NCBI GenBank assembly: GCA_946406115.1
Contig: OX291561.1
Span: 8,982,273-9,046,272, forward strand
Length of the DNA: 64,000 bases
From: Apoda limacodes
Lineage: Eukaryota > Arthropoda > Insecta > Lepidoptera > Limacodidae
Direction of reading: 5' to 3'
The translations under genes were made by a program, and so were the position numbers. The notes beneath the pieces were generated by a model. That model was not told the origin of the DNA. It made no database searches and worked only from the letters and a program-made list of their open reading frames with translations. Numbering within the stretch: the first letter of the stretch is position 1; every line of letters begins with the position of its first letter. Positions 45,003-55,883 of this stretch are shown one piece after another.

Positions 45003-45345
45003 GTTAGTACGTCTCTCGCAAAACGAAGTTAAGCAACGTCGGGTGTGGCCATTATTTAGATGGGTGACCGCCTAGTGGCAAATTTTTCTGAGCTCCTCCG
45101 GGCTTCGGAGAGCACGTAAAACTGTTGGTCCTGGCTGGCTGTCATATATGTATGACATCAGTCGTTGAGCCAAGTCAGATGCCTTATGGCTTTTATTGGC
45201 TTGAAACCTCTGCCAGTGGAGTGGCCACTAGCCCGACAACGCCCGTCAACCCGCACTAGGCCGGCATAGTGGACTATGGCCTAAGCCTCCTTCTTCAGGG
45301 ATGCGCCTGTGTCCTGGCAGTAGGGTATATAACGGCTGAGGCGAC
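45003..45345 (+). mobile_element. 5S rRNA-derived SINE
   Basis: The head holds a 5S-like block with the internal promoter: CGAAGTTAAGCAACGTCGGG (45024) and TAGATGGGTGACCGCCTAG (45057-45075), which in true 5S rRNA read CGAAGTTAAGCAACGTCGGG and GGATGGGTGACCGCCTGG. The 5' third of 5S is absent or altered and the sequence then departs into a SINE body (CTCCTCCGGGCTTCGGAG, then GTGGACTATGGCCTAAGCC). It ends near TATATAACGGCTGAGGCG. It is a retroposon, not a functional 5S gene. Confidence 0.8.
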
Positions 45346-46093
45346 TCTTATTTGTAGCTTTTTTTTTTGGTGGTTACAGGCAACAAATTACTTGAACCGG
45401 TAGCTACTCGACGCCATCTTTTTTTAAGTCAACGAAATTGATAATGAAATTGTAGAACTGTTAACAATAATCTTTTGCCAAACACATTTTATTGTTGTTT
45501 GTTTTTACCGGAATCCCAATTTCAATCGCATTGCGAATTGTTTTAGAACTAGGTACCGAATACTAATAGAGATGGACGTACGTATATGTAGGGATTTAAA
45601 TTGATTTCAGAGTTACCTTGCTGATATTTAGAACTCAGTACATGTACAGAGTTCTAAATCAAGAAGGTCATTATTTATAAATAAGAGATTTGTAATTACG
45701 AAACAAATCCAATGTTGGAATACAAATTATTGTACTTTCTACGTAGATAACCAAACAAGAAAGCTATTGTTTAAAATTCATCAGTCAGGTGTTGAATTAA
45801 ATCTACATGACTTTGAATCACTTTAAAATCGATTAATTCGGTTTAATCCATGTTGATAAGTTGCCCCTAAAAGACAGTTATGTCTGTACCTACCTATGTA
45901 AAGTGTTTGTTATTCAGTTAGGTGCCGTACTGGTACTTTCATTTTCATATCTACTAGTATAAATACGGTCTGAAAATGAATCGCTTTTTATGTGCTGGTT
46001 TTACTAACGGTGATAAGGTTGAGTGACTGAAACCTTGAAGGCTTTACGTTGTTATCGGCACGCTGTTAGCACAAAAGGTTTTTTTTTTTATCT

Positions 46094-46205
46094 ACTAGCC
46101 TCTGCCCGCGGCTTCGCTTGCACTAATTTTAGTTATCGTCGTGGGACCCATACGTTAACTCCTTGAATTTAGAAAGCAAGCTATAGTTCTTCTACGTGGA
46201 ATTCA
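46094..46205 (-). repeat. CTAGT-type repeat, short reverse piece
   Basis: CTACTAGCCTCTGCCCGCGG, then CTTCGCTTGCACTAATTTTA and a worn GCTATAG segment. It is broken by the SINE at 46217. Its other half may continue at 46770-46940, which ends ATTTTATAATATTAGTATGG. Confidence 0.5.
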
Positions 46206-46216
46206 ATTATAGGTAT

Positions 46217-46440
46217 GGGCTCCGTGGCTTAGTGGGTAATGACCCGACTACTGAATCAAGGGGCGTGGGTTCGATTCGCGCACATAACAAACAATTTAGT
46301 TTTTGTGTTTGTCTTGAGACTGGATGTTTTCTTTATATATATATATATAAGCTTTGCTTAGTTTGGGACCGGATGGGTTTTTTTTATGTCCAAAAAAACA
46401 ATCTCACTCCGGAAACGCCGGCAACGTGAAAACATACAAC
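46217..46440 (+). mobile_element. tRNA-derived SINE
   Basis: The head GGGCTCCGTGGCTTAGTGGG (A box) and GGGTTCGATTCGCGC (B box) is tRNA-like. The body has TTTGTCTTGAGACTGGATGT, a TA run and AGCTTTGCTTAGTTTGGGAC. It shares body blocks with 55884-56140. The downstream AACGCCGGCAACGTGAAAAC belongs to another repeat. Confidence 0.75.
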
Positions 46441-46549
46441 CTGGATATAACATTTTAACATGTGCAATCCGCACTTTCATCTTTTCATCACCTCAATTTC
46501 CTCTTACTTTTTATTCGTCCTATAGAGTTTAACATTTTTGTCCCATCAC

Positions 46550-46770
46550 AAAAAAAGTGCACAACGCCGCTAAAGACGTTTTCACTTCAAACTTATAATA
46601 GGCGTGGCATTATGGTTTCCGTCTCAGGAATTTTTATGGCGTGGCATTATGGTTTCCGTCTTACGTCTTACGAATTTTCGATCAGCCTGCGCGAGTTTAT
46701 CATTTTTTACCCAAACCAAAAAAGTGCAGGACGCCGCTAAAGAAGTTTTCACTTCAAAAATTTATTCCTG
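46550..46770 (+). repeat. Partial copies of the block C dispersed repeat
   Basis: AAAAAAGTGCACAACGCCGC, then TAAAGACGTTTTCACTTC and TAATAGGCGTGGCATTATGG, then a second run with GTGGCATTATGGTTTCCGTC and GTGCAGGACGCCGCTAAAGA. The right half of the repeat at 28400-28800 is present about twice, in a shuffled order. Confidence 0.6.
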
Positions 46771-47329
46771 TAAAACCTTTTAATTTTTCACGGATAAAAG
46801 GTATATGTCCATTTCTGTCTCTTCAACTATCCCCATGCCATTTCAGCTCAATTGCGATGCTGGATGCTCCGTTGCGACAAGAAGGAATCATAAACAAACA
46901 AACAACAAACAAGTCGCATTTTATAATATTAGTATGGATATTGTAGCATTGTTAACGGTCTAGCTTCTATGCAACCTTGGTATTAATAGAAATGGACAGT
47001 TTCCTTTATTAGCATATCCATCAGATTACGTGGCAGTTGTTTAAGGTTCTTCTCCAATTAACTCCACGAACATTCACGGAGAAAAAAATCTAGTTTAGAC
47101 GACCAGAATATTGTGAATTTTACTACAATATTTTGTATTATATGTGACAATATTTTATGTCTTAAATTTTCTAGTAAAAACAATCAAATTTATCATCAAC
47201 CGAATTGTTTTGTGAACCAGAATGTCTAGAGGCGTGTTATTTTTATTCCCAGTCTGAAACTTGCAATGGGACAGTGGAATCGATAGTGGAACGAGCAGAA
47301 ACCTACACATTTGAGTAGGGCGCACCCTT

Positions 47330-47560
47330 AAGAGGCTAGTGCTGGACGCTAGTGACGTCAGTGCGATACTTTTTACCCCGCAGGAAATGAACTCCGCGCG
47401 GGCGGAGACCCAGACAAAAGCTAGTAGTTGATTTAGTAATAATAATAAAAACTTTATTGCACAAAATCAAAAATAAAAACAGTATTTACTATACAGGTAT
47501 AAATGGCAATCTTATCGCTGTGGAGCGATCTCTCCCAAATAATCTTTAGGTAAAGGAATT
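47330..47560. repeat. Repeat ends: CTAGT-type tail and TTTATTGCACAAA repeat
   Basis: GGGCGGAGACCCAGACAAAA with GCTAGTAG closes one repeat at about 47427. AATAATAATAAAAACTTTAT, then TGCACAAAATC and TGTGGAGCGATCTCTCCCAA, is the complement-sense 3' region of another common Lepidopteran repeat (compare 63544-63625). Confidence 0.45.
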
Positions 47561-48882
47561 TAAAAGTTCCAAGATAGTGTGTGCGTTGAGATAAATTAAT
47601 AAACAAACACAAGTATAAATTAATTATTAAACAATGTAATATTATAAATATTTATATAATATAATAATATACATAAATATGAATTAAATAACTATGTAAG
47701 TAGCTTTTAATTGGTATGCACTTCATGCAGTTATGATTAATCCCTCATGTACATGGTATGACACGAGCGTCCGACATAGTGTTCTACAAACATGGTTTTG
47801 ATGAATTAAACAAACTGTAATCCTGAACCCTTTGTTGGTCATGTTGGTGATGCAGTGTCCATGACAGACAGATGGACGGAAACGCATGATTTCACATGTG
47901 CTACTGGGTTCGGTATTATTATTTAAAAACGTCGTACGTAATAGTTAATATCCGGGATTTTTAGTTCGTTCTTGTGTAGCAAATTTCACAGATTCCTTAT
48001 AAAATATTAAAAACAATGCGGTTATATCAGACTTGTTGTTGGAATTGCGTAGTCAAAGTGATATTTTGTGATTTTTTTTTCGTGCACTCCCATTATGTGA
48101 GGACTGTGAGGTATTTCGGTTAGGTCTCCAAAAATGCATTAATAGGCTTCTTTAGTATTTTTCCTCTATAGCGCATACTTTTTAAGATTTCACCCATTCT
48201 TTACCCCTTTCGCTTTAAAACTACGTGCTCCAAAAATCACCTTTACACATTCTATCAAAGAAAACAATTTTCAACAGAATTGGTGTACAAGTTTTTCAGT
48301 TATTCGAAAAAGTTATTATTCTACGGAACCTCAACTTAATTTGCACACGACACGCACTTGGCCGGTTTTTAACCGTATTATCAGAAACATTGTAAACAAC
48401 AATTTATGCCTTTCAAAACAGTTACACGTGTAGGTAAGTTCTGCACATATCTTGTAAAAAAATATATTTTCTGAAGGTTATAAAAAAATAAGGTAAATTC
48501 TATTGTGTGTGTAAATTATTTTTATCATTACATATGTTAAAGAAGTCAAGGGTAACGAAGGGGAGTCACAATAATACCTATTTAATTGAAATTCAAAGAC
48601 ATTGACCTTAAAGCTGTGTTTACAATCACACGTTAAATAATAAATAACACGTTAAATAATTAATACTGTCAAGCTGTTATATTTTAAAATAGGTATTTAA
48701 TCAAATTTTTAAATACATGCATTGTCATGGTTGTCACTTCAATTTTGGAGTTCAATAAAGAATTAAAAAAAAATAAAAAAGAAGGTCAACTGTAAAATCC
48801 ATTACAAAAAAAGTTTTATACATATATTTTCTGCAAAACGCAAGCAGAACATAATGAGTTAGTAGCCCTTAAACCGTTTTTT
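47561..48882. other. Intronic non-coding stretch
   Basis: AT-rich. A tail of the GGTTCCG repeat (CACGACACGCACTTGGCCGG then TTTTT) lies at 48347-48372. Nothing else is seen. Confidence 0.4.
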
Positions 48883-49305
48883 AGGGTTCCGTACCTCGAA
48901 AGGAAAAAACGGAACCCTTATAGGATCACTTTGTCCGTCCGTTTGTCTGTCAAGGCCCTTTTTTTCAGGAACGCGTGGAGGTATCAAGCTAAAATTTTTA
49001 TCAAATACTCAGGTCTACTGTCCCTTGGAGCTGTAATAAAATCGAATTTCTAAGCCAACGCAATCAAAAGATACAGCCGTTTATGCCGCAAATTTTCGAA
49101 ACTCGCAAGGGAATCAAAACCTATAGGGTACTTCCCGTGAACTCAGAACCTTAAAATTTGGTACGAAGCAACGTCTCATAGCACAGATAAAGGAAAAATT
49201 GCGAAATCCGTAAATTTTTAGTTACATCATATAATAAAAATACTTATAATAATTTTGTACGGAACCCTCGGTGCGCGAGTCCGACTCGCACTTGGCCGAT
49301 TTTTT
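48883..49305 (+). repeat. GGTTCCGTACC/ACTCGCACTTGGCC repeat, best copy
   Basis: It begins TTAGGGTTCCGTACCTCGAA, then ACGGAACCCTTATAGGATCA, GTCCGTCCGTTTGTCTGTCA, and CACGAACTTAAAATTTGG-like blocks, and ends GGAACCCTCGGTGCGCGAGT, CCGACTCGCACTTGGCC and TTTTT. It is the reference for the worn copies at 2386, 3225 and 26678. Confidence 0.7.
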
Positions 49306-49524
49306 TCCTCAGATTGCTGTGAATTAGCACATTTATCACGCGGGGTAAAACTGCAGGGCATCAGCTAGTATTGTATAAACACTATTTGGTTAAATGGCAG
49401 TTTTACACGAAAAAAATATTATATCGGTAAGAGAAACTGAGTTACTTCTTCGATCTAGAGACTTCAATTGTAATTTTTTTTTCTGGGGTAGGATTCTTCC
49501 CTTATACCATCCACACAAGCCTCA

Positions 49525-49778
49525 TACGTCTCCACTTGTTAGGGCACCGCTCTGCCTACCCTCGCCCATTGCGGATTGTGGACTTCACATACGTCTTTTT
49601 TTTGACCTTCGCAGGTTCCCTTCACTGAAAAGCCAATAGTGTGAATATAATCAATGTTACTTGATACATTAAAACTGACTATTTGCGTTCACGCTAGGCT
49701 CGAACCTCCGCTACTGAGGAAACAAGTTGAAACACCTAGGCCACCACCGACCTCCTTATTGCATGATAGGGTAATATT
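49525..49778 (-). mobile_element. tRNA-derived SINE, minus strand
   Basis: Read in complement: a GGTGGTGGCCTAGGTG A-box region and GGAGGTTCGAGCC B box, then a body ending in AAGTCCACAATCCGCAATGG. That last block is the typical distal part of a widespread Lepidopteran SINE. The overlapping 81-codon frame at 49394 is not a gene. Confidence 0.65.
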
Positions 49779-49865
49779 AAACAAATCTAAAGAAGTTATT
49801 ATTGTGACCTCGTCTTTACATTGAAGATGAGTCACAACCACCCATTGTTTCCACCAAACAATCGC

Positions 49866-50757
49866 ACAATAATGCTGACACCTGACTACTTAAATATATC
49901 AATGACATGTTGAACATCAACAACAGATGACAGTATTGGAGACGCTTATTACATGGGTCGTGCAAGAATCCCTCGTTGCGTTGTGGAGGAAAAGCGCGGA
50001 GAACTTGTGTCTCAAATCGAGACCACTCTGTCTAAGGTCTCTGCCTGGGGATGAGAAAACTTGGTCCGATTCAACCCTGCAAAGACACAAGTCTGCGCTT
50101 TCACCGCTAAGTAAACGTCATTCACTGTGGTCCTACAATTCCAGAACACTCCCCTCTCCGTCTTCAACAGCATTGTGATCCTTAGTGTGACATCTCAAGC
50201 GATGTTTAGTTCCGAGATCATTTCCAAGACAAGGTGAAGCTGGTGTCCAAAAAACTTGGTGTACTCAACAGAGCGAAACAGTACTTCACGGGGCAGAGGT
50301 TGCTGGTTTGCAAGTCGCAATTTCCGCCCCATATATTTCTCATATCTCTAGGCGGGCGCACCCGGATACCAGCTTGGTGTTTTTGACTTGGTTCAACGAC
50401 GGGCTGTGAGAATTGTCGACGATTTCAAACTCACTTGCCGTATTGAGCCCTTAAGTCTGAAGAAAGACTTTGCCTCCCTGTGTGTGTTCTACCGCTTGCG
50501 TACAATGGGATGTGTTCTGAGGAATTGTTCGAAATGATGCCCACGGCTACTTTCTACCATCGTACCAAGGTGCAACCTGCCAAGGTTTTCTCTAAGGACT
50601 ACAGTATGGGTTTCTTCAAGAAATAAGTTATTAGATTTTTGAAGGGTCGGCAACGCGCGAGTGATACCCCCGGTGTTGCAAGCGTTCATAGGCTACGGTG
50701 ACCGCTTACCATCAGACGAACCGTGAGTTTGTTTGCTATTTTAGTGGTATAACAAAA
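49866..50757 (+). pseudogene. LINE reverse transcriptase fragment, plus orientation
   Basis: It starts just before the YADD region (ATCAATGACATGTTGAACAT, then CAACAACAGATGACAGTATT, so the YAD codons are deleted) and follows the C-terminal half of the polymerase with several frameshifts and stops, then the 3' end TTAGTGGTATAAC and poly-A (50746-50768). About 150 bp of the coding tail between TTTCTACCATCG and CTGCCAAGGTTTTC are missing. It is dead but recognisably the same family as 37932. Confidence 0.8.
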
Positions 50758-50888
50758 AAAAAAAAAATATTATCCACTAACTAACTGCGCTAACTTTTCA
50801 ATACCTAATGATTATATTGTATTTAGGTTCTTCGATATTATGTGTATAACTTTACTTTTGTTAACATTTTGTGATTTTTCCTAATAAA

Positions 50889-50937
50889 AGCTACTAAGCT
50901 CCACGCGCCATAAATTCGGTGAAAGGCATGGAACTCC
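50889..50937 (-). repeat. CTAGT-type repeat piece, left of the GC-rich block
   Basis: AAGCTACTAAGCTCCACGCG, then CCATAAATTCGGTGAAAGGC and ATGGAACTCCTT. Nearly the same 50 bp recurs at 51400-51449, on the other side of the GC-rich block. Confidence 0.6.
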
Positions 50938-51399
50938 TTTCTTTCTTTCTTTTTTTCTGAACTGACATTGCAGTTGGCTGTTGCAGCCATTACTGCTTCA
51001 CCGGACTTTTTTGGGCGAGTTAAGCCCGTATAGCGACCAACGCTCAAGGGCTCCCCGCGGGGGGAGCCTCGGCTCGGGTTGTCGCTCTCGGGGGCGTCCC
51101 TACGACCGGCGTGAGTCGTGAACCCGAAGTTGAGTCACCGCCAGGAGGGAAGTTCCCACGCGGGTGCGGTTGCGATTGAGTGGGGGCGAGAAGCGCCCCG
51201 GCACTCTTTGATACCTCGTGTATCCGTTTGGGCGCCGACGAACCCGGGACGTCGGCGTGGTGTTTGGAGGGAGGCCCTATTGGGGGAGGTCGTTGAGACT
51301 AATCTCGCTATCCGGATAGGGAGATCGTCATATGGGGCCGTAAGTACGTGCCGAGGCCGCTCTGAGAAAAATTCCTTTCGTGATCTTTCCTTATATTAG
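50938..51399. mobile_element. GC-rich foreign block inserted in a repeat
   Basis: About 440 bp far richer in GC than the flanks, with GGGCTCCCCGCGGGGGGAGC (a strong hairpin) near 51050 and an open plus frame of 93 codons (51118-51399) rich in Arg, Gly and Ser that shows no known domain. The left end is a CTTTCTTTCTTT run. The look is that of the 5' leader of a GC-rich LINE or another transcribed element. Class unknown. Confidence 0.45.
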
Positions 51400-51710
51400 C
51401 AACTGAGCTCCGGCCGCATGTAATTCGGTTAAAGGCGTGGAACTCCTTAAATTAGGATGACAAACAAATGGAGTTTGCTACTAATGAAGTTAGCTGTAGC
51501 TATACTCGGCTAAACTCGGTTATAGATATTCCCGCGAGATCCTTTTTTTAGGAATAAAAAGTAGCCTTTGCCCTATTCCAGGAACTTGGCACACCTATTC
51601 CGGAAACCATATGTGTGCCAAGTTTCATCCCGCTTATTCCAGTGGTTCATCACGCTTTGTGATTGAGTAAAAAATATCCAAACTTTCACATTAATAATAT
51701 TAGTAGGATT
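51400..51710 (-). repeat. CTAGT-type repeat, reverse, right of the GC-rich block
   Basis: AACTGAGCTCCGGCCGCATG, then TAATTCGGTTAAAGGCGTGG, the GCTATA block, and a distal end AACTTTCACATTAATAATAT with TAGTAGGATT. It is the same family as 11251-11646, nearly full length. Confidence 0.6.
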
Positions 51711-51715
51711 CCAAG

Positions 51716-52125
51716 TTTGCAAAGGCTAAGGTGACAAACAAGCTTACGGCCCACCTAATTGTTAAGCGGTCACCATTGCCTATTAAAGCTTGCAACATCA
51801 TAGATATTACTCGCCTGTTGACTACCTTTAAAAATTTTATTACTCCTTTCTTGAATAACCCCATATCAGGGAGCTCGTTCCTCAACCTAAGCATTCGCAG
51901 GAGGAAGCTCCTCTGAAACTGCACTGTTCGTGACTATTTAGGTTTCAAGGTGTGGGGATGAACTGTCTGCCGATGGCGAGCGGTGCGGTGGTAGAACACA
52001 TAACCCGGTATCACGTCAAACAATTCCTCAGAACACAGCCCTTCCATTATACAAGCGATAGAACACTCACAGGCAGGTATTCTCTCCTTAGACCTAAAAG
52101 GGTTCGATATCCTTCTTTCAGCATA
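51716..52125 (-). mobile_element. LINE 3' fragment
   Basis: GCTAAGGTGACAAACAAGCT, then TACGGCCCACC, a worn coding tail, CTGCCGATGGCGAGCGGTGC and CAATTCCTCAGAACACAGCC, up to the region encoding RRDFASLCVFYRL. Minus orientation, frameshifted. The frames at 51700-52221 on both strands come from it. Confidence 0.75.
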
Positions 52126-52323
52126 GCTCAACATGCTCTTGACCGGTTATCTCACCCTTTGTTTTGTGTTAAAACCTGTTCAGTGGCATTCGACCTAGCA
52201 ATACAATACTTGACCCCATGAGCTAATAAGATTTGTAATAAATGACCTCCAAGCACCTTGACTCTATCATCATGACCTTGATGCATATCCTGTCATGTTT
52301 TCGATGAATTATATCTATATATT
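52126..52323. other. Short non-coding gap between repeats
   Basis: No feature is recognised between the LINE fragment and the next repeat. Confidence 0.4.
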
Positions 52324-52640
52324 TTTAGTAGCTTTTGCCCGCGGTTCTACCTGGCTTTAATTTTTTTATCAATATATTAAGGTTAATATATTAATATATT
52401 TAGATTATCGGTATAGGATTTCAACGGCAACTCCTTAATTTATGGAAATAAACCGACTCACACTTGACGTTTTCAAGTAGCCTATGTCCTTCCCCGGGAC
52501 TCAAATTATCTCCGTGCCAAATCATCATCTTAGTCGGTACAGCGGTTTAAGCGTGAAAATGTAACAGACAGACAATCAGACAGAGTTATTTTCGCATTTT
52601 TTATATCGATGCTTTCGCACTTATAATATTTGTATGGATG
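52324..52640 (-). repeat. CTAGT-type repeat, reverse copy
   Basis: TTTAGTAGCTTTTGCCCGCG, a TATTAATATATT-rich middle, then GATTTCAACGGCAACTCCTT, GTCCTTCCCCGGGACTCAAA, and the distal end CGCACTTATAATATTTGTAT with GGAT. Same order as 11430-11646. Confidence 0.6.
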
Positions 52641-53045
52641 ATATATAACATTTCGTGTGACACTCACATGTTTGCGATACAATATATGTCTGAATGTTTT
52701 AAGATGTGGGGCGTGTTCTGTGACATTGACTTTGCCATACAATATAATACAGTAGCAGTATTTTCAACTTCTCTTGAGGGAAGTTATATTATAAAAGGTC
52801 CAGAAATCGAAATCGCTAAATTAGCGTTTTCTAAACGTTTGAGACCTGGTGAATTTTTTTGCTTCTCGATATCTCAAAAACCAATAAACTAATTTGTCTC
52901 GTGAACACATTAATCGATACGCCAAGTCATGACTTTAATCTAAAAAGAGTTTGAGTAAAATCGGTTAAGCAGTTTGTTTTTTATAGCTTAAAAACTGTTT
53001 TCTTTTAAAAATGGCAGAAAGGCAAGACAGACTTAACAAAAATCT
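52641..53045. other. Non-coding stretch
   Basis: An 84-codon plus frame (52638-52892) shows no recognised family and overlaps repeat edges. No gene is proposed. Confidence 0.35.
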
Positions 53046-53493
53046 ATATATGGAGTACTGCTGCCATCTCTAGGCAGGTGCAACCGGATTAATTTGCCTT
53101 GCGACCTTGCGACACGACTTTTAAAATCACAAGCCGTATCAAACCCTGAAGTCTGAGAGTTTGCCTTCCTGAGCGTGTTTTGAGGAATTGTTCGAAATGA
53201 TGCCTTCGGATACTTTACCATCGCACCGCTTGCCATCAGCAGGAATCCATCCTTACACCTCACAATCGAAAATGGTCACAGTGCGCTTTCAGAGGAACTT
53301 TGTCCCGCGAATTATTAGGTTGTGGAATGAGATCCCTGCCAAGGTTTTTCCAAGGACTACAATATTCAATTCAAGATAGAATTGATTAGATTTTTAAAAT
53401 GGCGGTGATGCCTGTCTAGTGTTGCGAGCGTCTATAGGCTGCGGTGACAGATTGCCTTCAGGCCAGCTGGTTTGCCATCTTACTGGTATATAA
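53046..53493 (+). mobile_element. LINE 3' fragment, plus orientation
   Basis: It begins at TATGGAGTACTGCTGCCATC (the EYCCHLW region), has deletions and frameshifts, then TTCGAAATGATGCCTTCGG, TGTGGAATGAGATCCCTGCC, and the 3' end CTTACTGGTATATAAAAAAA. It is more worn than the copy at 49866. Confidence 0.75.
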
Positions 53494-54411
53494 AAAAAAT
53501 GGGTTCCGATTTTGCTACAGAACTCTAAAAAGGAAGCATTCTAATGTAAATCAGGCAATAGAAATTCCATTTTAAAATAAGAATTGATCTTACAAGTGAC
53601 TATTCTATTCTTTTAAACAACTGGTTGTAATCATCGATTTTGGTCGATTATTTACAAATCAGCATTCCGATATTATCAAACATTTATGCGAATTCTAGTA
53701 CTCAAATTAGTTCAATGTCGTAAATTTTTTTTTTGGATATTCTGGTCAATTTTATTTACGAGGTACCAACGCCTACATTTCCATAATAAAACATGTATAT
53801 ACTTTCCGTTTTTAGCGATACAAGCTTTTTCTAATGGCTTTTTTAACAACTCGACTGGTGAATTAACGTAGTTTATTTGCCTTTCACCTGTCACTATTGC
53901 CAAAATAACTGGAGAAATACGTCGCTTATAATATTAGCCTTATTTCAACTATGTTGGAGGAAAGCCAAAACAGTAATTAATTTGTAAAAGAGAAACATGT
54001 AGTTGTCGTTCTGGCGCTACGAGTATGGATACATCATACTTTATTTATAAATAGGACTAGATTTTATTTCTGCCTATGTAGTAAACCTTTAAATAGAACT
54101 CGGTACATTTTCTGCCTCTGTATCTTCAATAGCACTACCTTTATTAGTGCCTAAGTAGTGGAACCTTTCCTTATATGTATATATAGTAGTAAATTTTATA
54201 TATAATCAACTACAGGTAATCAAGGGATTAAATAATATTTATACCGGGAAAAAAATTATGATTTTTTTTCCAAAAACCTAAGACATCTAAGTACCTATAC
54301 GAAAGGAAACTCGGTCTTTCAGTCCATGGTTGCCACGCCAAAACCGCTCTTCCTCTTGTAATCGAGTTTGCCCATTGCCATTTTTATGTCCACATTCTTT
54401 AATACGCCACC
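53494..54411. other. Intronic non-coding stretch
   Basis: AT-rich. No gene, RNA or repeat with clear ends. Confidence 0.4.
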
Positions 54412-54415
54412 TTAA

Positions 54416-54947
54416 GGTGCATATATCAGCTAACTAACGCCGCCATAACTTATGTACAAAGCATATTTAAAAAACTTTATTACATTAAATTCGGTATTTC
54501 AACAGCAACTCCTTAATTATAAAAAATACCTACTTACACTTGACGTTTTCAAGTAGCCTATGTCCTTCTGGACTCAAACTATCTCCATGCCTTTACCCAC
54601 GATTCCAGCCGCCCAAAATTCGGTTATCTGTGTAGGATTTCAACGGCAACTTCTCAATTATAAAAAATACCTACTCACAGAGTAACTTTCGCTTTTATAA
54701 TATTAGTATAGATAACACTATTCATAAACTATTTTAAAAACATTTTTTGATGCACTTAAAATACGTCTATTTGTTTGATTTATCGGCCACAAAGTTAATG
54801 GAAGCTTATTGATGTGTTCGAAAAACAATAGAATAGTGACATAATTTCGAAATAGATAAAACATTTTTGAAATAATATGCTTTTTACGAAGAGGAAATAA
54901 ATAATGTCTTACGACGGCGCTGGTTAGCTGCTTAAAGGAAAGGACCC
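54416..54947. mobile_element. GCAGCTAACTAGCGCCGCC-family inverted-repeat element, copy 2
   Basis: TTAA on both sides (54412-54415 and 54948-54951). The left end is GGTGCATATATCAGCTAACT then AACGCCGCC; the right end in complement is GGGTCCTTTCCTTTAAGCAG then CTAACCAGCGCCGTC. About 235 bp in the middle (54482-54715) are pieces of the CTAGT-type repeat that jumped into it. It has no frame. Confidence 0.6.
54482..54715 (-). repeat. CTAGT-type repeat pieces nested in the TTAA element
   Basis: Two partial copies: AATTCGGTATTTCAACAGCA with CTTGACGTTTTCAAGTAGCC, then AATTCGGTTATCTGTGTAGG with AACGGCAACTTCTCAATTAT and the distal AACTTTCGCTTTTATAATAT. Confidence 0.55.
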
Positions 54948-54951
54948 TTAA

Positions 54952-55322
54952 CTAATTCAGTTACTATCTAATATTACTTCATTCGTAAGTCTGTGGTTAG
55001 TGCTAGAACATCAGTTTTTATTGGAATTGTTGGAAACGGCCGACGAATATTACGCAACTTCGCATAAAGTGTGTGCGTAATGCAAATTCTCAACCGCTTG
55101 TTCACCACTTAACATATTTATATTAGGTATGCCTACGTTCTCCTTTATGAAATTGCTGGATATGTATGTAGAATATTTAGTAACATGAGTGTAAAAATAA
55201 CTAAGAATTATTTCAAATATCACGGTTCATATTCTTCTTAACGATTGATATAAACTAGATTCTTATTTTGATTAGTTGAAGGTTTCCTTGATCGTGGGTT
55301 TTGGTTATATTTTCAAACCTTT
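54952..55322. other. Intronic non-coding stretch
   Basis: No recognised feature. A 92-codon plus frame (55276-55554) runs into the next LINE fragment and is not a gene. Confidence 0.4.
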
Positions 55323-55485
55323 AAGTACCACTAAGGTGGCAAACAAGCATACGGTCCACCTGACGGTAAGCGGTCACCGTAGCCTATGGACGCTTGTAAC
55401 ACCAGGGGTATCAATCGCGCGTTGCCGACTCTTCAACAATCCAATAACTTCTTCCTTGAAGCACCCCATAACCCAAGCGTTCACG
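55323..55485 (-). mobile_element. LINE 3' fragment
   Basis: AAGTACCACTAAGGTGGCAA, then ACAAGCATACGGTCCACC, GGACGCTTGTAACACCAGGG, and CTTCTTCCTTGAAGCACCCC, ending abruptly at AACCCAAGCGTTCACGG, where a CTAGT-type repeat begins. Confidence 0.75.
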
Positions 55486-55880
55486 GTTATCGGCGTGGGA
55501 TTCTTACGGCAACTCCTTGTATATATTAAAGAAGTTTGTTATAGCAAGCTCTAGCTGCAGCTATAGTTTGTTCAAGTGGAATTACTACTCCCATGGGAAC
55601 TTTTGAATTTTCGGGGATACAAAGTAATATGTCTTTCTCTGTTCTGTTTTCAACTCTCTTTTTTTCAAAGTATCAGCTCATCTGGATACTGAATTGAGTA
55701 ACGAACCTTATAGGCATTCCCGCGGGAAGTTTTGCTTAAAAATCTATGTGCTATTCCAGACTATAATATGTATCTGTGCCAAATTTCATCCTAATCCGTT
55801 CAGCCGTTCTGACGTGATTGAGTCATCATAGATGAGTCAAGTGGAAAATTAGGTAGAAGTGTGAAGTATTATAGTCTTTT
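55486..55880 (-). repeat. CTAGT-type repeat, reverse copy (right flank of LINE piece)
   Basis: TTATCGGCGTGGGATTCTTA, then CGGCAACTCCTTG, the GCTCTAGCTGCAGCTATAG block, a CATTCCCGCGGGAAGTTTT segment and a distal end near AAGTATTATAGTCTTTTATA. Confidence 0.5.
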
Positions 55881-55883
55881 ATA

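Noticed and set aside
45003..45120. Functional 5S rRNA gene
   Set aside because: Only the central promoter part of 5S is present; the 5' part is missing and the sequence continues into a SINE body.
46217..46290. Genuine tRNA gene
   Set aside because: A and B boxes are present, but arms do not pair as a tRNA and the sequence continues into a SINE body shared with other copies (55884, 59100, 5886).
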